A DNA stretch of 64,000 nt. Source: 14-2 sp963628035 (lineage in GTDB: Bacteria; Bacillota; Clostridia; Lachnospirales; Lachnospiraceae). Position numbers and translations under genes: made by a program. Where the stretch lies: positions 1 through 64,000 of the forward strand of contig CAVGED010000107.1 in assembly GCA_963628035.1 (NCBI GenBank), read 5' to 3'. Of the stretch, positions 15,733 through 24,066 are shown piece by piece. Each line of letters opens with the position of its first letter. Within the stretch, counting starts at the first letter, position 1. The notes beneath the pieces are model-generated. The model did not search any database, had not been told where the DNA came from, and saw only the letters and a list, made by a program, of their open reading frames with translations.

Positions 15733-17721
15733 CTACGGCCGTTCTCCCCTGCCGCCGGGATCTCCGTTCGTTCCGCCGGGGTCTCCGTTCATTCCGCCGG
15801 GATTTCCATTCATGCCGCCGGGATTTCCATTCATGCCGCCGCCCATTCCGCCGGAGCCGTAGATCAGACTGTCCATGGTAACCTCTGTGGATGAGTTTCC
15901 TGCGGACACGGTGTAGGTTGCTCCCTGTACGATTTCCCGACAGCTGATAACCACACAGTCAAATGCTTTCGCTGCCTGGAAGGACAGAAGTTCATTTCCG
16001 TTGCTGTCTGTCAATGTGATGGTGCTGCCTGCGGCCTGCGAGCCCGTTGAGACCAGCATAGACCCCTGGGTTGAAGATGTACCGAAGTTCTGAGCCATGC
16101 CGGAAGCTCCTGCCGCCACGAAAATTCCTCCGGTGATCACTGCATCTGAATCATAATCCAGCGCTCCGTTGCCGTTGTCTGAAGGTCCGGAAACATAGAT
16201 CTCTCCGCCATCCACATACAGCATTCCGTTGGAATCGATCCCGTCACCCGAAGCGTTGATATTCAGTAAGCCTCCTGTGATACGGATCCAGCAATCCGAA
16301 GAACCTCCAAATTCGCCGTTACCGCCAAACCCACCGAATCCGCCAAAGCCGCTCTGGTCATTTCCGCCTGCAGCGTTGAGACCGTCATCGCTGGAGACCA
16401 GTGTGATCTCGCCCCCGGATATCGTAATGGTAAGACCCTCGATACCCTCATAGCTTTTTGTAATATTGATGGTTCCTCCGGTAATTGCCAGTTGTTCATC
16501 TGCGTGCATTCCATCGTCACCGGTGGCTATCTCGAAGGTTCCGCCATTTACCGTAAGGCTTCCGTTGGAGTGGAGGGCATCGTCTGCTGAATCAATGTTA
16601 AAGTTGCCCCCATTGACCAGAAGCGCCGTACCTGCCTTGAGCCCCTTCGCACTGACCGAATCCGTGCTGCTGTCGGTCTGTGCAGCCATCGATCCATCTC
16701 CCTGCGGATCTCCCGCAGTTCCATCCGGTGGTTCAACCATGGTTTCGCCTCCCATCTGGCCGCGTCCACCTCCACGGCCCCAGGACCATTCACCGCTTGA
16801 GGACTGTGTTACCGTAGCGCTTCCGCCGCCTGTCACAAGTGTGAAGCTGCCGCCGTCCACCTGCAGATTACTGGCAGCGCTCACGCCATCGCCCTCTGCC
16901 GTAAACTGAAATGTTCCATTCAGAATATAGACAAAGCCCAGCGTCGTATCATCGCTATTCTCCGCATGGATTCCATCCTTCCCCGCTGTGATGTCGAAGG
17001 TTCCCCCTGCGATTCGTACACTGTCCTTCCCGCTGAGTCCATGGCTGGCGGCAGTGATGGCATAAGTTCCGCTGGTTACCACCAGATCGTCCTTGGACAC
17101 AACGCCATGTCCTGCCGGAGACTCGATGGTTAAGCTGCCTTGCCCGTTTAACGTCAGATCCTCCTTGGAGAAAATAACCGCATCGATGTTATTGTCGTCA
17201 ATCGCTGTAAATGTACCGCCATTTTTCAAGGTGTTGGCGGAATCAGGAGCAAGGGTGAGAAACACCTTGTCGGCCTGGAGAATATAGATAGCCGCCGAAG
17301 ACTCGCTCTCTATGGACACTCCATCCAACACCAGCTGGAGCTTATCGGCTTTATCCGCATTCACAACGATCATGCCCTTCAGTGTGCCGGAGAGAATATA
17401 TGTGCCCTCCTCTGTGATGGTCACCGTGGAGCCGGATATCTTCACCGCATCGGAGCTGCACTCCGCTGTGCTCCCCTTCAATACAATGGCTGTGCTCTCG
17501 TTCTCGTCGTAGCCCACCTCGTAATCCCGATCCGTAAACATATCCCCAGTATCCAGAAGCGTCGTCAGCTCTGCAGCATCGCCCCCGTCTGTCGATACCG
17601 TATTATTCCCGGAGGATCCCGTTCCATCCCCTGAGGCATTATTTCCATTGGATGTATTTCCCTTACATCCTCCCAAGACTAATATCAGAAGCATTAGGAT
17701 TGCAATCATTCTTTTTCTCAT
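15733..17721 (-). CDS. beta-helix carbohydrate-binding lipoprotein (Cthe_2159-like)
   Basis: About 662 residues. A lipoprotein signal (MRKRMIAILMLLILVLGGC) is followed by a Gly/Asn/Ser linker and then many parallel-beta-helix rungs of the type LTVNGGTFEIATGDDGMHA and INASGDGIDSNGMLYVDGG. The repeated GDDG/GDGI turns suggest calcium binding. Cthe_2159, the family prototype, binds polysaccharide, and this suggests an envelope polymer-binding role. The C-terminus ends in four MNGxPGG-type repeats. The start at 17721 has GGAGG 5 bases away. It is last in a VTC-DUF4956-lipoprotein operon. Confidence 0.8.
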   Translation of the reverse strand: MRKRMIAILMLLILVLGGCKGNTSNGNNASGDGTGSSGNNTVSTDGGDAAELTTLLDTGDMFTDRDYEVGYDENESTAIVLKGSTAECSSDAVKISGSTVTITEEGTYILSGTLKGMIVVNADKADKLQLVLDGVSIESESSAAIYILQADKVFLTLAPDSANTLKNGGTFTAIDDNNIDAVIFSKEDLTLNGQGSLTIESPAGHGVVSKDDLVVTSGTYAITAASHGLSGKDSVRIAGGTFDITAGKDGIHAENSDDTTLGFVYILNGTFQFTAEGDGVSAASNLQVDGGSFTLVTGGGSATVTQSSSGEWSWGRGGGRGQMGGETMVEPPDGTAGDPQGDGSMAAQTDSSTDSVSAKGLKAGTALLVNGGNFNIDSADDALHSNGSLTVNGGTFEIATGDDGMHADEQLAITGGTINITKSYEGIEGLTITISGGEITLVSSDDGLNAAGGNDQSGFGGFGGFGGNGEFGGSSDCWIRITGGLLNINASGDGIDSNGMLYVDGGEIYVSGPSDNGNGALDYDSDAVITGGIFVAAGASGMAQNFGTSSTQGSMLVSTGSQAAGSTITLTDSNGNELLSFQAAKAFDCVVISCREIVQGATYTVSAGNSSTEVTMDSLIYGSGGMGGGMNGNPGGMNGNPGGMNGDPGGTNGDPGGRGERP
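15752..15835 (-). repeat. four 21-bp tandem repeats inside the lipoprotein gene
   Basis: Units at 15752-15772, 15773-15793, 15794-15814 and 15815-15835; the last two are identical. They encode NGxPGG heptads near the C-terminus. Copy number is likely to vary between strains by slippage. Confidence 0.85.
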
Positions 17722-17789
17722 ATAAACCTCCAATCTGTCGGCCTTTCGACGACATATGTAATAAACGCATCTTCCCACAAAATCCACGG

Positions 17790-18485
17790 TCAAAGCTCTG
17801 CCGTCGCTGTTTCCTGTCTGGATATCCCGATCTCCAGATTTCCGTTCCGGCAGCGAAGCTTGTCAATCAGTTCCTTTTCCTTCTTCGGATCATCCAGCGT
17901 CACGTTATAGGTCAGCCGGAACAGGCTTCCCATGTTGGTGGTCTTCACGCTCACCAGCTCATGCCCCTGCGTATACTCGGCAAAGAGATCCTCAAATACC
18001 TCCGTGTAATCCAGATCCTCCGGGATGGTGATGCGAAGGGTCTTATACCGCCCATCGTTGGTGCGTGCGCCAAAGTCCAGGCGGCTGTAGAGAACCAGCA
18101 CCGCGCCCAGGATGATGGCAAAGAGGAAGGCAAATCCCAGATAGCCCATCCCGCAGATCAGGCCGGCGCCCATGGCCAGAAACAGGCTTCCAATCTCCCT
18201 TGCTGTCCCCGGCACGGAGCGGAACCGCACCAGGCTGAAAGCGCCTGCCACAGCGACACCGGTTCCAACGTTGCCGTTGACCATCATGATCACCACACAC
18301 ACCACAGCCGGCAGCATAGCCAGCGTCACTACAAAGCTTCTGGTATAACGGGTGCGGTACATGTACGCAAAGGCCAGGATCAGGCCGATCACCAACGCAC
18401 ACCCTACACAGATCAAAAAGTCGGATACCGCGATCACACTGACCGTATCGGCATCAAAAAGTCCCTGAAAAATTGTATTAAGCAT
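17790..18485 (-). CDS. DUF4956 domain membrane protein
   Basis: About 231 residues. Four hydrophobic segments in the first half (about 20-40, 46-66, 71-93, 105-127) include SFVVTLAMLPAVVCVVIMM and the conserved GAFSLVRFRSVPGTAREIG. A cytoplasmic ferredoxin-like half follows (about 140-231). The family is uncharacterised but often lies beside VTC-type polyphosphate polymerases, as here. The start is ATG at 18485, 8 bases after GGAGG. It lies between the VTC gene and the beta-helix lipoprotein in one operon. Confidence 0.88.
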   Translation of the reverse strand: MLNTIFQGLFDADTVSVIAVSDFLICVGCALVIGLILAFAYMYRTRYTRSFVVTLAMLPAVVCVVIMMVNGNVGTGVAVAGAFSLVRFRSVPGTAREIGSLFLAMGAGLICGMGYLGFAFLFAIILGAVLVLYSRLDFGARTNDGRYKTLRITIPEDLDYTEVFEDLFAEYTQGHELVSVKTTNMGSLFRLTYNVTLDDPKKEKELIDKLRCRNGNLEIGISRQETATAEL

Positions 18486-18529
18486 ATTTTTTTCCTCCAA
18501 TTATTTTGTTATCTTATATATCAGCTCTC

Positions 18530-19291
18530 TCAGACTGATACCAGGCCGCCAAATTCGTGCGAGCACGATTTGTCATTCAATATCAGTCTGGCTGAGCTGT
18601 CTGGGTATAGCATTTTCTGGTATGCCATCCCATACTTGGAAAAGGATGCCCGGTTGATGTGCTGCCCGGTAAGGAAGTGTGTCATCCACAGAGGGATTCC
18701 CCCCGGCGTCTTGATCTCCATCAATATCTGATCCTCCGAAAGCAGCGGCGTTCCGAAGATCTCTGTCCCCAGAGATATCTCCTCTCTGCGCCACCGGATA
18801 TTCTCGTCAAAGGTCACCCGGAAGTCTCCGCCGTCAAGGGGATAGAAGGCTTCCCGCTCATAGCTTAAGAACACCGCCGGGTGCAGCGTCCGGTAATAGC
18901 TTAAGAAATAATCGATCTCCTCCGCGATCTGTGTCTCACAGGGTCGCTCTGTCTTTCCGTCCAGCCATTCCTGTGCCTGCTGCAGTGGCAGTACCATCCG
19001 ACGCTTGTATACCACGGACTCATATTTCTTCTTCAACTCCACAAATACAGCATCTTCTGCATTCGCCTTTGCATAACTGCGGACCCGAAGCTTCTCCTTA
19101 TACACCGGCTTATCCAGGGAGCGGCGGATCAGACGGTAGGTATCCGTATCATAATAGATATTCCGAATGGTGGAATGTCCGTACTGATCCAGCGCCATAT
19201 AAGGCTTCATCGCTTCTACCAGCAGTTCCTTCTGCCGGCGCGTAAGCAGGTATTTCATCTCATACCGCTTGAAGATTGTCTGGTATCCCAT
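18530..19291 (-). CDS. polyphosphate polymerase domain protein (VTC domain)
   Basis: A 253-residue protein with the CYTH-like tunnel fold of the VTC family, which in yeast makes polyphosphate from ATP. Tunnel motifs are visible in order: FKRYEMKYLL, IRNIYYDTDTY, EKLRVRSY, VFVELKKKYESVVYKRR, VTFDENIRWR and ILMEIKTPGGIPLWM. These supply the basic and acidic residues for the phosphate chain and the metal. It is the first gene of an operon with DUF4956 and the beta-helix lipoprotein and is divergent from the two-component system, which may control it. Activity in bacteria of this type is not established. Confidence 0.85.
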   Translation of the reverse strand: MGYQTIFKRYEMKYLLTRRQKELLVEAMKPYMALDQYGHSTIRNIYYDTDTYRLIRRSLDKPVYKEKLRVRSYAKANAEDAVFVELKKKYESVVYKRRMVLPLQQAQEWLDGKTERPCETQIAEEIDYFLSYYRTLHPAVFLSYEREAFYPLDGGDFRVTFDENIRWRREEISLGTEIFGTPLLSEDQILMEIKTPGGIPLWMTHFLTGQHINRASFSKYGMAYQKMLYPDSSARLILNDKSCSHEFGGLVSV

Positions 19292-19319
19292 AGCTTAAGG
19301 CCCCTTTCTTTTTTTCTAA

Positions 19320-19328
19320 AGTATACCA
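19320..19328 (-). promoter_or_regulatory. extended -10 element for the VTC operon
   Basis: The minus strand reads TGGTATACT about 29 bases before the VTC start. No convincing -35 box is present, so an activator such as the adjacent response regulator may be needed. Confidence 0.5.
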
Positions 19329-19362
19329 GCCCAAACATAATTCAACTTAAAAACATAAATTG

Positions 19363-19392
19363 TTCACATTTTTTGATAAAATATGGTATTAT
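19363..19392 (+). promoter_or_regulatory. promoter of the two-component system
   Basis: TTCACA at 19363-19368 and TATTAT at 19387-19392 with an 18-base spacer; the -10 is extended (TGGTATTAT). Confidence 0.6.
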
Positions 19393-19465
19393 GTTGATAA
19401 GCTATACGCAGTGCCAAACGTGCGCTGCGGACGAAAACCCACACGACACCGGGAGGAAACGCCGT

Positions 19466-20140
19466 ATGAGACTGCTGCTGGCAGAGGATGAAGTATCCTT
19501 ATCAAAAGCCATTGTAACAATATTAGAAAAAAATAATTACTCCGTAGACGCCGTTTATAACGGCGAGGATGCCCTGATCTATCTGGAATCCGACAACTAT
19601 GACGGGGTGATCCTGGATATCATGATGCCGAAGCTGGATGGCTTCTCCGTGTTGAAGCGGCTGCGGGCCCAGGGCAACACGATCCCGGTTCTGATACTCA
19701 CCGCCCACTCTGAGGTGGATGATAAGGTGCTGGGCTTAGACAGCGGTGCCAACGACTATCTCACCAAGCCCTTCAGCACCAGAGAGCTTTTGGCACGGAT
19801 CCGTGCCATGACGCGAAGCCAGACTGCCCATACCGATTCGCTGCTTAGCTTTGGCAATATCACGTTAGACCGGGCTTCCTTTGAGCTGGCGTCACCAAAC
19901 GGCAGCTTCCGGCTGGCCAACAAAGAATTCCAGATGATGGAGATCCTGATGTCAAACCCCCGCCACCTGATCTCAACAGAACGATTTTTAGAGAAGATCT
20001 GGGGCTATGACAGCGACGTGGAGATCAATGTCGTCTGGGCCTACATCTCATATCTGCGTAAAAAACTGACTGCGCTTCACGCCGACATACAGATCAAGGC
20101 CATGCGCAATGCAGGATATTCCCTGGAGGAAATGTCATGA
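19466..20140 (+). CDS. OmpR/PhoB-family response regulator
   Basis: About 224 residues. The receiver domain (1-115) has the acidic pair AEDE, the phospho-acceptor Asp in VILDIMMPKLDG, the conserved Thr in ILTAHSE and the Lys in LTKPFS. The C-terminal winged helix (about 130-224) contains LISTERFLEKIWGYDSDVEI and VWAYISYLRKK. The start is chosen at 19466 after GGGAGG; the open frame extends far upstream but has no other good site. It overlaps the sensor kinase by four bases (ATGA). It is divergent from the VTC operon, a likely target. Confidence 0.92.
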   Translation: MRLLLAEDEVSLSKAIVTILEKNNYSVDAVYNGEDALIYLESDNYDGVILDIMMPKLDGFSVLKRLRAQGNTIPVLILTAHSEVDDKVLGLDSGANDYLTKPFSTRELLARIRAMTRSQTAHTDSLLSFGNITLDRASFELASPNGSFRLANKEFQMMEILMSNPRHLISTERFLEKIWGYDSDVEINVVWAYISYLRKKLTALHADIQIKAMRNAGYSLEEMS

Positions 20141-21360
20141 TACAAAAACTGAGATTTAAATTTGTAGCGCTGGCCATGGGACTTCTGTTCCTGGTGCTGG
20201 CTGTGATCATGGGGATCGTCAATCTGTTGAATTACCGGGAGGTGGTTGCCAACGCCGATTCCATCCTGGAGCTGTTGGCCGCGAACGGAGGCCGCTTCCC
20301 GGATGCGCCGGGCATGGGCGGCAAACCTGCAGATCCGAATTTCTCCCCTGAGCTGCCCTACGAGTCCCGCTACTTTACCGTGCTCCTGGACAGCAGCGGA
20401 AATGTCTCCCTGACCGACACCGGCAAGATCAAGGCCATCGACACGGAAACGGCCATCGCATATGCACAGAAGGCCTGGGCGCTTGGGCGCGCCAGCGGCT
20501 TTAACGGCAACTACCGCTATGCCCTAAAAGCCCACGACAACGGCAGTATTGTGATCTTTTTGGACTGCGGCCGGAGTCTGTCTTCTGCCCGCTCCTTTCT
20601 GTGGATCAGCCTTGGAATCTCTCTGGCCGGATTTTGCCTTGTATTCTTCCTGTTGTACTTCCTCTCTGCCCGGATCGTAAAGCCCATCGCGGAGAGCTAT
20701 GAGAAGCAACGCCAGTTCATCACCGATGCCAGCCACGACCTGAAAACCCCCATCACCATCATCGATGCGGACACGTCCGTTCTGGAGATGGAGGTTGGTG
20801 AAAATGAATGGCTGACGGATATCCAGAAGCAGACAAAGCGCCTGACTGACCTGACCAACAACCTTGTCTTTCTCTCCCGTATGGAGGAGAATGAGAATCA
20901 TTTCCAGATGATCGAATTCCCGCTGTCGGATGTTATCGTAGAGACTGCACAATCCTATGAAGCACTGGCGCACGCGCAGGGAAAGACCTTCACACTCCAG
21001 GTGGAGCCACTGATCTCCTTCTGCGGAGACGAGAAGGCATTCCGGCAGCTGACCTCTCTTCTCCTGGACAATGCCTTGAAATACTCCGACGAGAACGGCA
21101 CCATCTTACTGACACTGAAAAAGGCGGACCGTTCCGTCCGCCTTTCCGTATACAATACTTGTGCGCCCATCCCGCAGGAGGACTTAACGCACCTCTTTGA
21201 CCGCTTCTACCGTACAGACAAATCCCGAAACTCCCAGACCGGAGGCCATGGAATCGGGTTGTCCGTGGCGAAAGCCATTGTCATGGCCCACAAGGGCTCC
21301 ATCTCGCCTGCGTCCACCGATGGTCACTCACTGACGATTACCGCGAAGTTTGGTGTCTGA
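20137..21360 (+). CDS. sensor histidine kinase
   Basis: A 407-residue membrane kinase. Membrane segment 1 spans about 8-28, an extracellular sensor loop runs to about 150, and segment 2 spans about 152-175. There is only a short linker before the H-box FITDASHDLKTPITII (phospho-acceptor His). The ATPase domain has the N-box LLLDNALKYSDENG and the G-box GGHGIGLSVAKAIV. It pairs with the response regulator upstream, with translational coupling. The signal is unknown; adjacency to the polyphosphate/envelope genes suggests a surface or phosphate-related cue. Confidence 0.92.
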   Translation: MIQKLRFKFVALAMGLLFLVLAVIMGIVNLLNYREVVANADSILELLAANGGRFPDAPGMGGKPADPNFSPELPYESRYFTVLLDSSGNVSLTDTGKIKAIDTETAIAYAQKAWALGRASGFNGNYRYALKAHDNGSIVIFLDCGRSLSSARSFLWISLGISLAGFCLVFFLLYFLSARIVKPIAESYEKQRQFITDASHDLKTPITIIDADTSVLEMEVGENEWLTDIQKQTKRLTDLTNNLVFLSRMEENENHFQMIEFPLSDVIVETAQSYEALAHAQGKTFTLQVEPLISFCGDEKAFRQLTSLLLDNALKYSDENGTILLTLKKADRSVRLSVYNTCAPIPQEDLTHLFDRFYRTDKSRNSQTGGHGIGLSVAKAIVMAHKGSISPASTDGHSLTITAKFGV

Positions 21361-21415
21361 CATCTCACCTGCTGCCACGGCCGCCCGGAGGGCAGTACGG
21401 GCAGCATCCGGCCAT

Positions 21416-22582
21416 TCACGCCCGCCACGCAATCCTTCCGTCCACCAACACCAGTTCCACACCGGTATCGGAGATCAGCGGGTCACCATCCGTGATAACG
21501 AGATCCGCATCCTTTCCTTCTTCCAGACTTCCCACCCGGTCGGCGATGCCGATATGCTTCGCCGCGGTAATGGTGATAGCCTGCAATGCCTTAAAGGCAT
21601 CCATGCCGTTCTTCACCGCCAGGCCGGCACACAATGGAAGATATTGCTCCTGGATCACAGGGGAATCCGTAATGATAGACACCGCACATCCGGCCCTATC
21701 CAGAACCCCCGGCGTCTCAAAGCTCTTATTTTTCAGCTCATATTTTCCTGCATGCCCAAAGGACGGGCCTACTGCCACCGGGAAGCCCTCCGCCGCCAGC
21801 TCTTCGGCGATCAGGGAACCGTCCGTGCAGTGATCGATAGTAAGTCCCACCCGATATTCCTTCGCTATACGGATCGCTGTGAAAATATCATCCGCCCGAT
21901 GTGCGTGGGCCTTTAAGGGTATCTCTCCCTTAATCACCGGAATCATGGCCTCCAGCTTCGGATCATAGGGCGGCCGCTTGATAATATCCTCGCCTGCCAG
22001 CTCCTTCTTCTCCATATATTCCTTCGTTCTTTCCAGCATGATCCGCAGCTTGGATGCAGTGGTCATTCTGGAATAATTGTCCTTATCCTTATAGCAGCGC
22101 TTGGGATTCTCGCCAAACGCACACTTCATGGCAACGGCCTTCTTCACCACCATATCATCCACGCGCTTTCCCACCGTCTTGATGGCGGTAAAGGTTCCGC
22201 CCAGCACGTTGGAGCTGCCCGGTCCGGTGGCCACACAGGTAACGCCCGCCCGAAGTGCCATGGCGAAGGTGGGATCCTGGGGATTGATCCCATCAATGGC
22301 AGAAAGCTGAGGCGTCAATGAATCGGTAGCCTCATTGTAGTCCTGACCTTCAAATCCTACCGCATACCCGTCCAGTCCCAGATGACAATGCGCCTCCACA
22401 AACCCCGGATACACATGCTTCCCGGAAGCATCGATCACCTCCGCATCGTTGATATCCCTTCCCTCCAGCATCGGTGCGATCTTCCTGATTTTCCCATTTG
22501 CCAGCAGGATATCCGCCTGATACGCTTCCTCGTGGATCGCGTCATGGATGGTTCCCTGCTTGATAACGATCATTTGCTCCAT
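21416..22582 (-). CDS. amidohydrolase family metal-dependent hydrolase
   Basis: About 388 residues. It has the composite beta-sandwich plus TIM-barrel layout of imidazolonepropionase-like amidohydrolases: VYPGFVEAHCHLG (metal His pair), PLKAHAHRADD, LTIDHCTDG and SIITDSP (metal Asp), then the closing EEGKDADLVITDGDPL. The substrate is unknown; relatives cleave cyclic amides or act as isoaspartyl-type dipeptidases. The start is ATG at 22582 behind GGAGGAGG. It has its own promoter, so it is probably separate from the glycan operon that ends just upstream. Confidence 0.85.
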   Translation of the reverse strand: MEQMIVIKQGTIHDAIHEEAYQADILLANGKIRKIAPMLEGRDINDAEVIDASGKHVYPGFVEAHCHLGLDGYAVGFEGQDYNEATDSLTPQLSAIDGINPQDPTFAMALRAGVTCVATGPGSSNVLGGTFTAIKTVGKRVDDMVVKKAVAMKCAFGENPKRCYKDKDNYSRMTTASKLRIMLERTKEYMEKKELAGEDIIKRPPYDPKLEAMIPVIKGEIPLKAHAHRADDIFTAIRIAKEYRVGLTIDHCTDGSLIAEELAAEGFPVAVGPSFGHAGKYELKNKSFETPGVLDRAGCAVSIITDSPVIQEQYLPLCAGLAVKNGMDAFKALQAITITAAKHIGIADRVGSLEEGKDADLVITDGDPLISDTGVELVLVDGRIAWRA

Positions 22583-22602
22583 TTGTTTCACCTCCTCCAA
22601 TA

Positions 22603-22631
22603 AGTATACACGTTATCTTCAGTATATGCAA
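22603..22631 (-). promoter_or_regulatory. promoter of the amidohydrolase gene
   Basis: A TTGCAT -35 box (22631-22626) and a TATACT -10 box (22608-22603) with a 17-base spacer on the minus strand, 21 bases before the start codon. Confidence 0.65.
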
Positions 22632-22669
22632 ATGGAACCTTGTTCATTCAGAGAACCGCAGGAAGTCGC

Positions 22670-24052
22670 TTATCCCAACCGGATCCCAGCCATCGCCGGA
22701 ATCGATCTTCCGGCTGCGTCGGTGACATTGCAGTCCGGTGCCGCCCCACAGCCGTAGCCGAGGAAAAGCCCCTTTATCTGCTCACACGTAGCCGCAAGTC
22801 TTAATACCACACTGTCCCCAACGATTGCCGCGTGAAAAACTCTGTTGTTTTTGACCTTCAGCGCTTCGTCGCTCACCGTAAATCCCATGGGGCGCACATC
22901 CGCCTTAAGGCCACCATACACATTTTTGTACTTTACTGTTATGATCGCATTTCCGGTGTTTTTATCTGCTGTGATGTGGTAACCCGCATATTCCATCGGC
23001 GGCAAAAGCCCTGCCCGCTCACCGAAAGCCAGCAGATACATCGCCTCTGCCGCCTGCTTCCCCAAAACATCCTGGGAATCCGCAGACAGATGCACAATAT
23101 CATCCAACTGCAAATGCACCGTAGGAACTGTAAGGATCTTTTCCACACCTTCGCCCAGTGTGCGCTGTGCCTCCCGCACTGCCGTAAAGCTCTCGCCTAC
23201 AACATCGGGATCCAGCCCGTATAAACGGCAAAGCTGCATCTGTACGATGGGGATCTGTGCATCCACATCCTTACGGATGGCTGAAAAAACATCCGCAGTG
23301 GCATTCGCGAAATACCCTGCAATATCCTTATTGCCGGACATACCCTCACTGCAGCCCTGGGACCAGAATAGCCCTGCCACACGGCTTCCCGTATCCTTCA
23401 GTGACAAAAGCAGCGAACCATAGAGACTGTCACCCGCCTCGTCCCGCCTGTCCGGCGACCACTCCTCCAGTGTGGAACCGCCTTTTGCACAGCAGACGAT
23501 CCCCTGCGGGACGCCTGTCAATTCATGCATTTTTCTGGCAAAGGCGATACCCGGCCCAACGCCCTTATACTGCCATTCCTTTCGCGCCTCCTCCGTATCC
23601 CGCCGATGAATATTATCCCTTGTCTCTGTAGGCAGGTGGGTGGGGTGAGCTGCCGCCTTCCACTTCCCATCAAGGCAGTATGCACGTATCGCATCGCTGA
23701 GCGGCTGTGTGTCGCCCGGGCGATACACACCGTTTCCCTCCATATTGGACTGCCCTGCAAGCAGCCAGACATCGCCCACATAGATATCCTTATAGATCAT
23801 GCCGTCCAGCGACACACAGTACGGCCCGCCTACCGGAATACCGGTGATGCAGACCGCATCCTCTGAAATTTCTATCACATTTGCGTCTATGTCCGGGTGG
23901 TCTGTACCATATTTACACCGCGTCACTGTACCATAGACGTTCCGGGCATCCGTGCCATAGCTGCTTCGGGCATCGGAAATGCCATATACCATAATATTAC
24001 AGTTGTTATCTGCTCCGCGCTGAAGTACTGCGCCATCCTTGATCCCAATCAT
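22670..24052 (-). CDS. sialate O-acetylesterase-like SGNH esterase
   Basis: About 460 residues. The nucleophile serine motif LLAGQSNMEG (about 99-108), the conserved CCAKGGSTLEEW and LFWSQGCSEG blocks, and the D..H pair in LDDIVHLSA fit the SGNH esterases that remove O-acetyl groups from sialic acid or other sugars. A beta-rich N-terminal domain precedes the core. No signal peptide is seen, so it should act inside the cell on imported glycans. The start at 24052 follows AAGGGAG. It is the last gene of the long operon, 14 bases after the GH110-like gene. Confidence 0.8.
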   Translation of the reverse strand: MIGIKDGAVLQRGADNNCNIMVYGISDARSSYGTDARNVYGTVTRCKYGTDHPDIDANVIEISEDAVCITGIPVGGPYCVSLDGMIYKDIYVGDVWLLAGQSNMEGNGVYRPGDTQPLSDAIRAYCLDGKWKAAAHPTHLPTETRDNIHRRDTEEARKEWQYKGVGPGIAFARKMHELTGVPQGIVCCAKGGSTLEEWSPDRRDEAGDSLYGSLLLSLKDTGSRVAGLFWSQGCSEGMSGNKDIAGYFANATADVFSAIRKDVDAQIPIVQMQLCRLYGLDPDVVGESFTAVREAQRTLGEGVEKILTVPTVHLQLDDIVHLSADSQDVLGKQAAEAMYLLAFGERAGLLPPMEYAGYHITADKNTGNAIITVKYKNVYGGLKADVRPMGFTVSDEALKVKNNRVFHAAIVGDSVVLRLAATCEQIKGLFLGYGCGAAPDCNVTDAAGRSIPAMAGIRLG

Positions 24053-24066
24053 ATCGAAGGCTCCCT

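Noticed and set aside
17652..18731. 359-codon open frame on the plus strand
   Set aside because: It is antisense to the DUF4956, VTC and lipoprotein genes, which form a coherent operon with good start sites; it is a by-product of codon bias.
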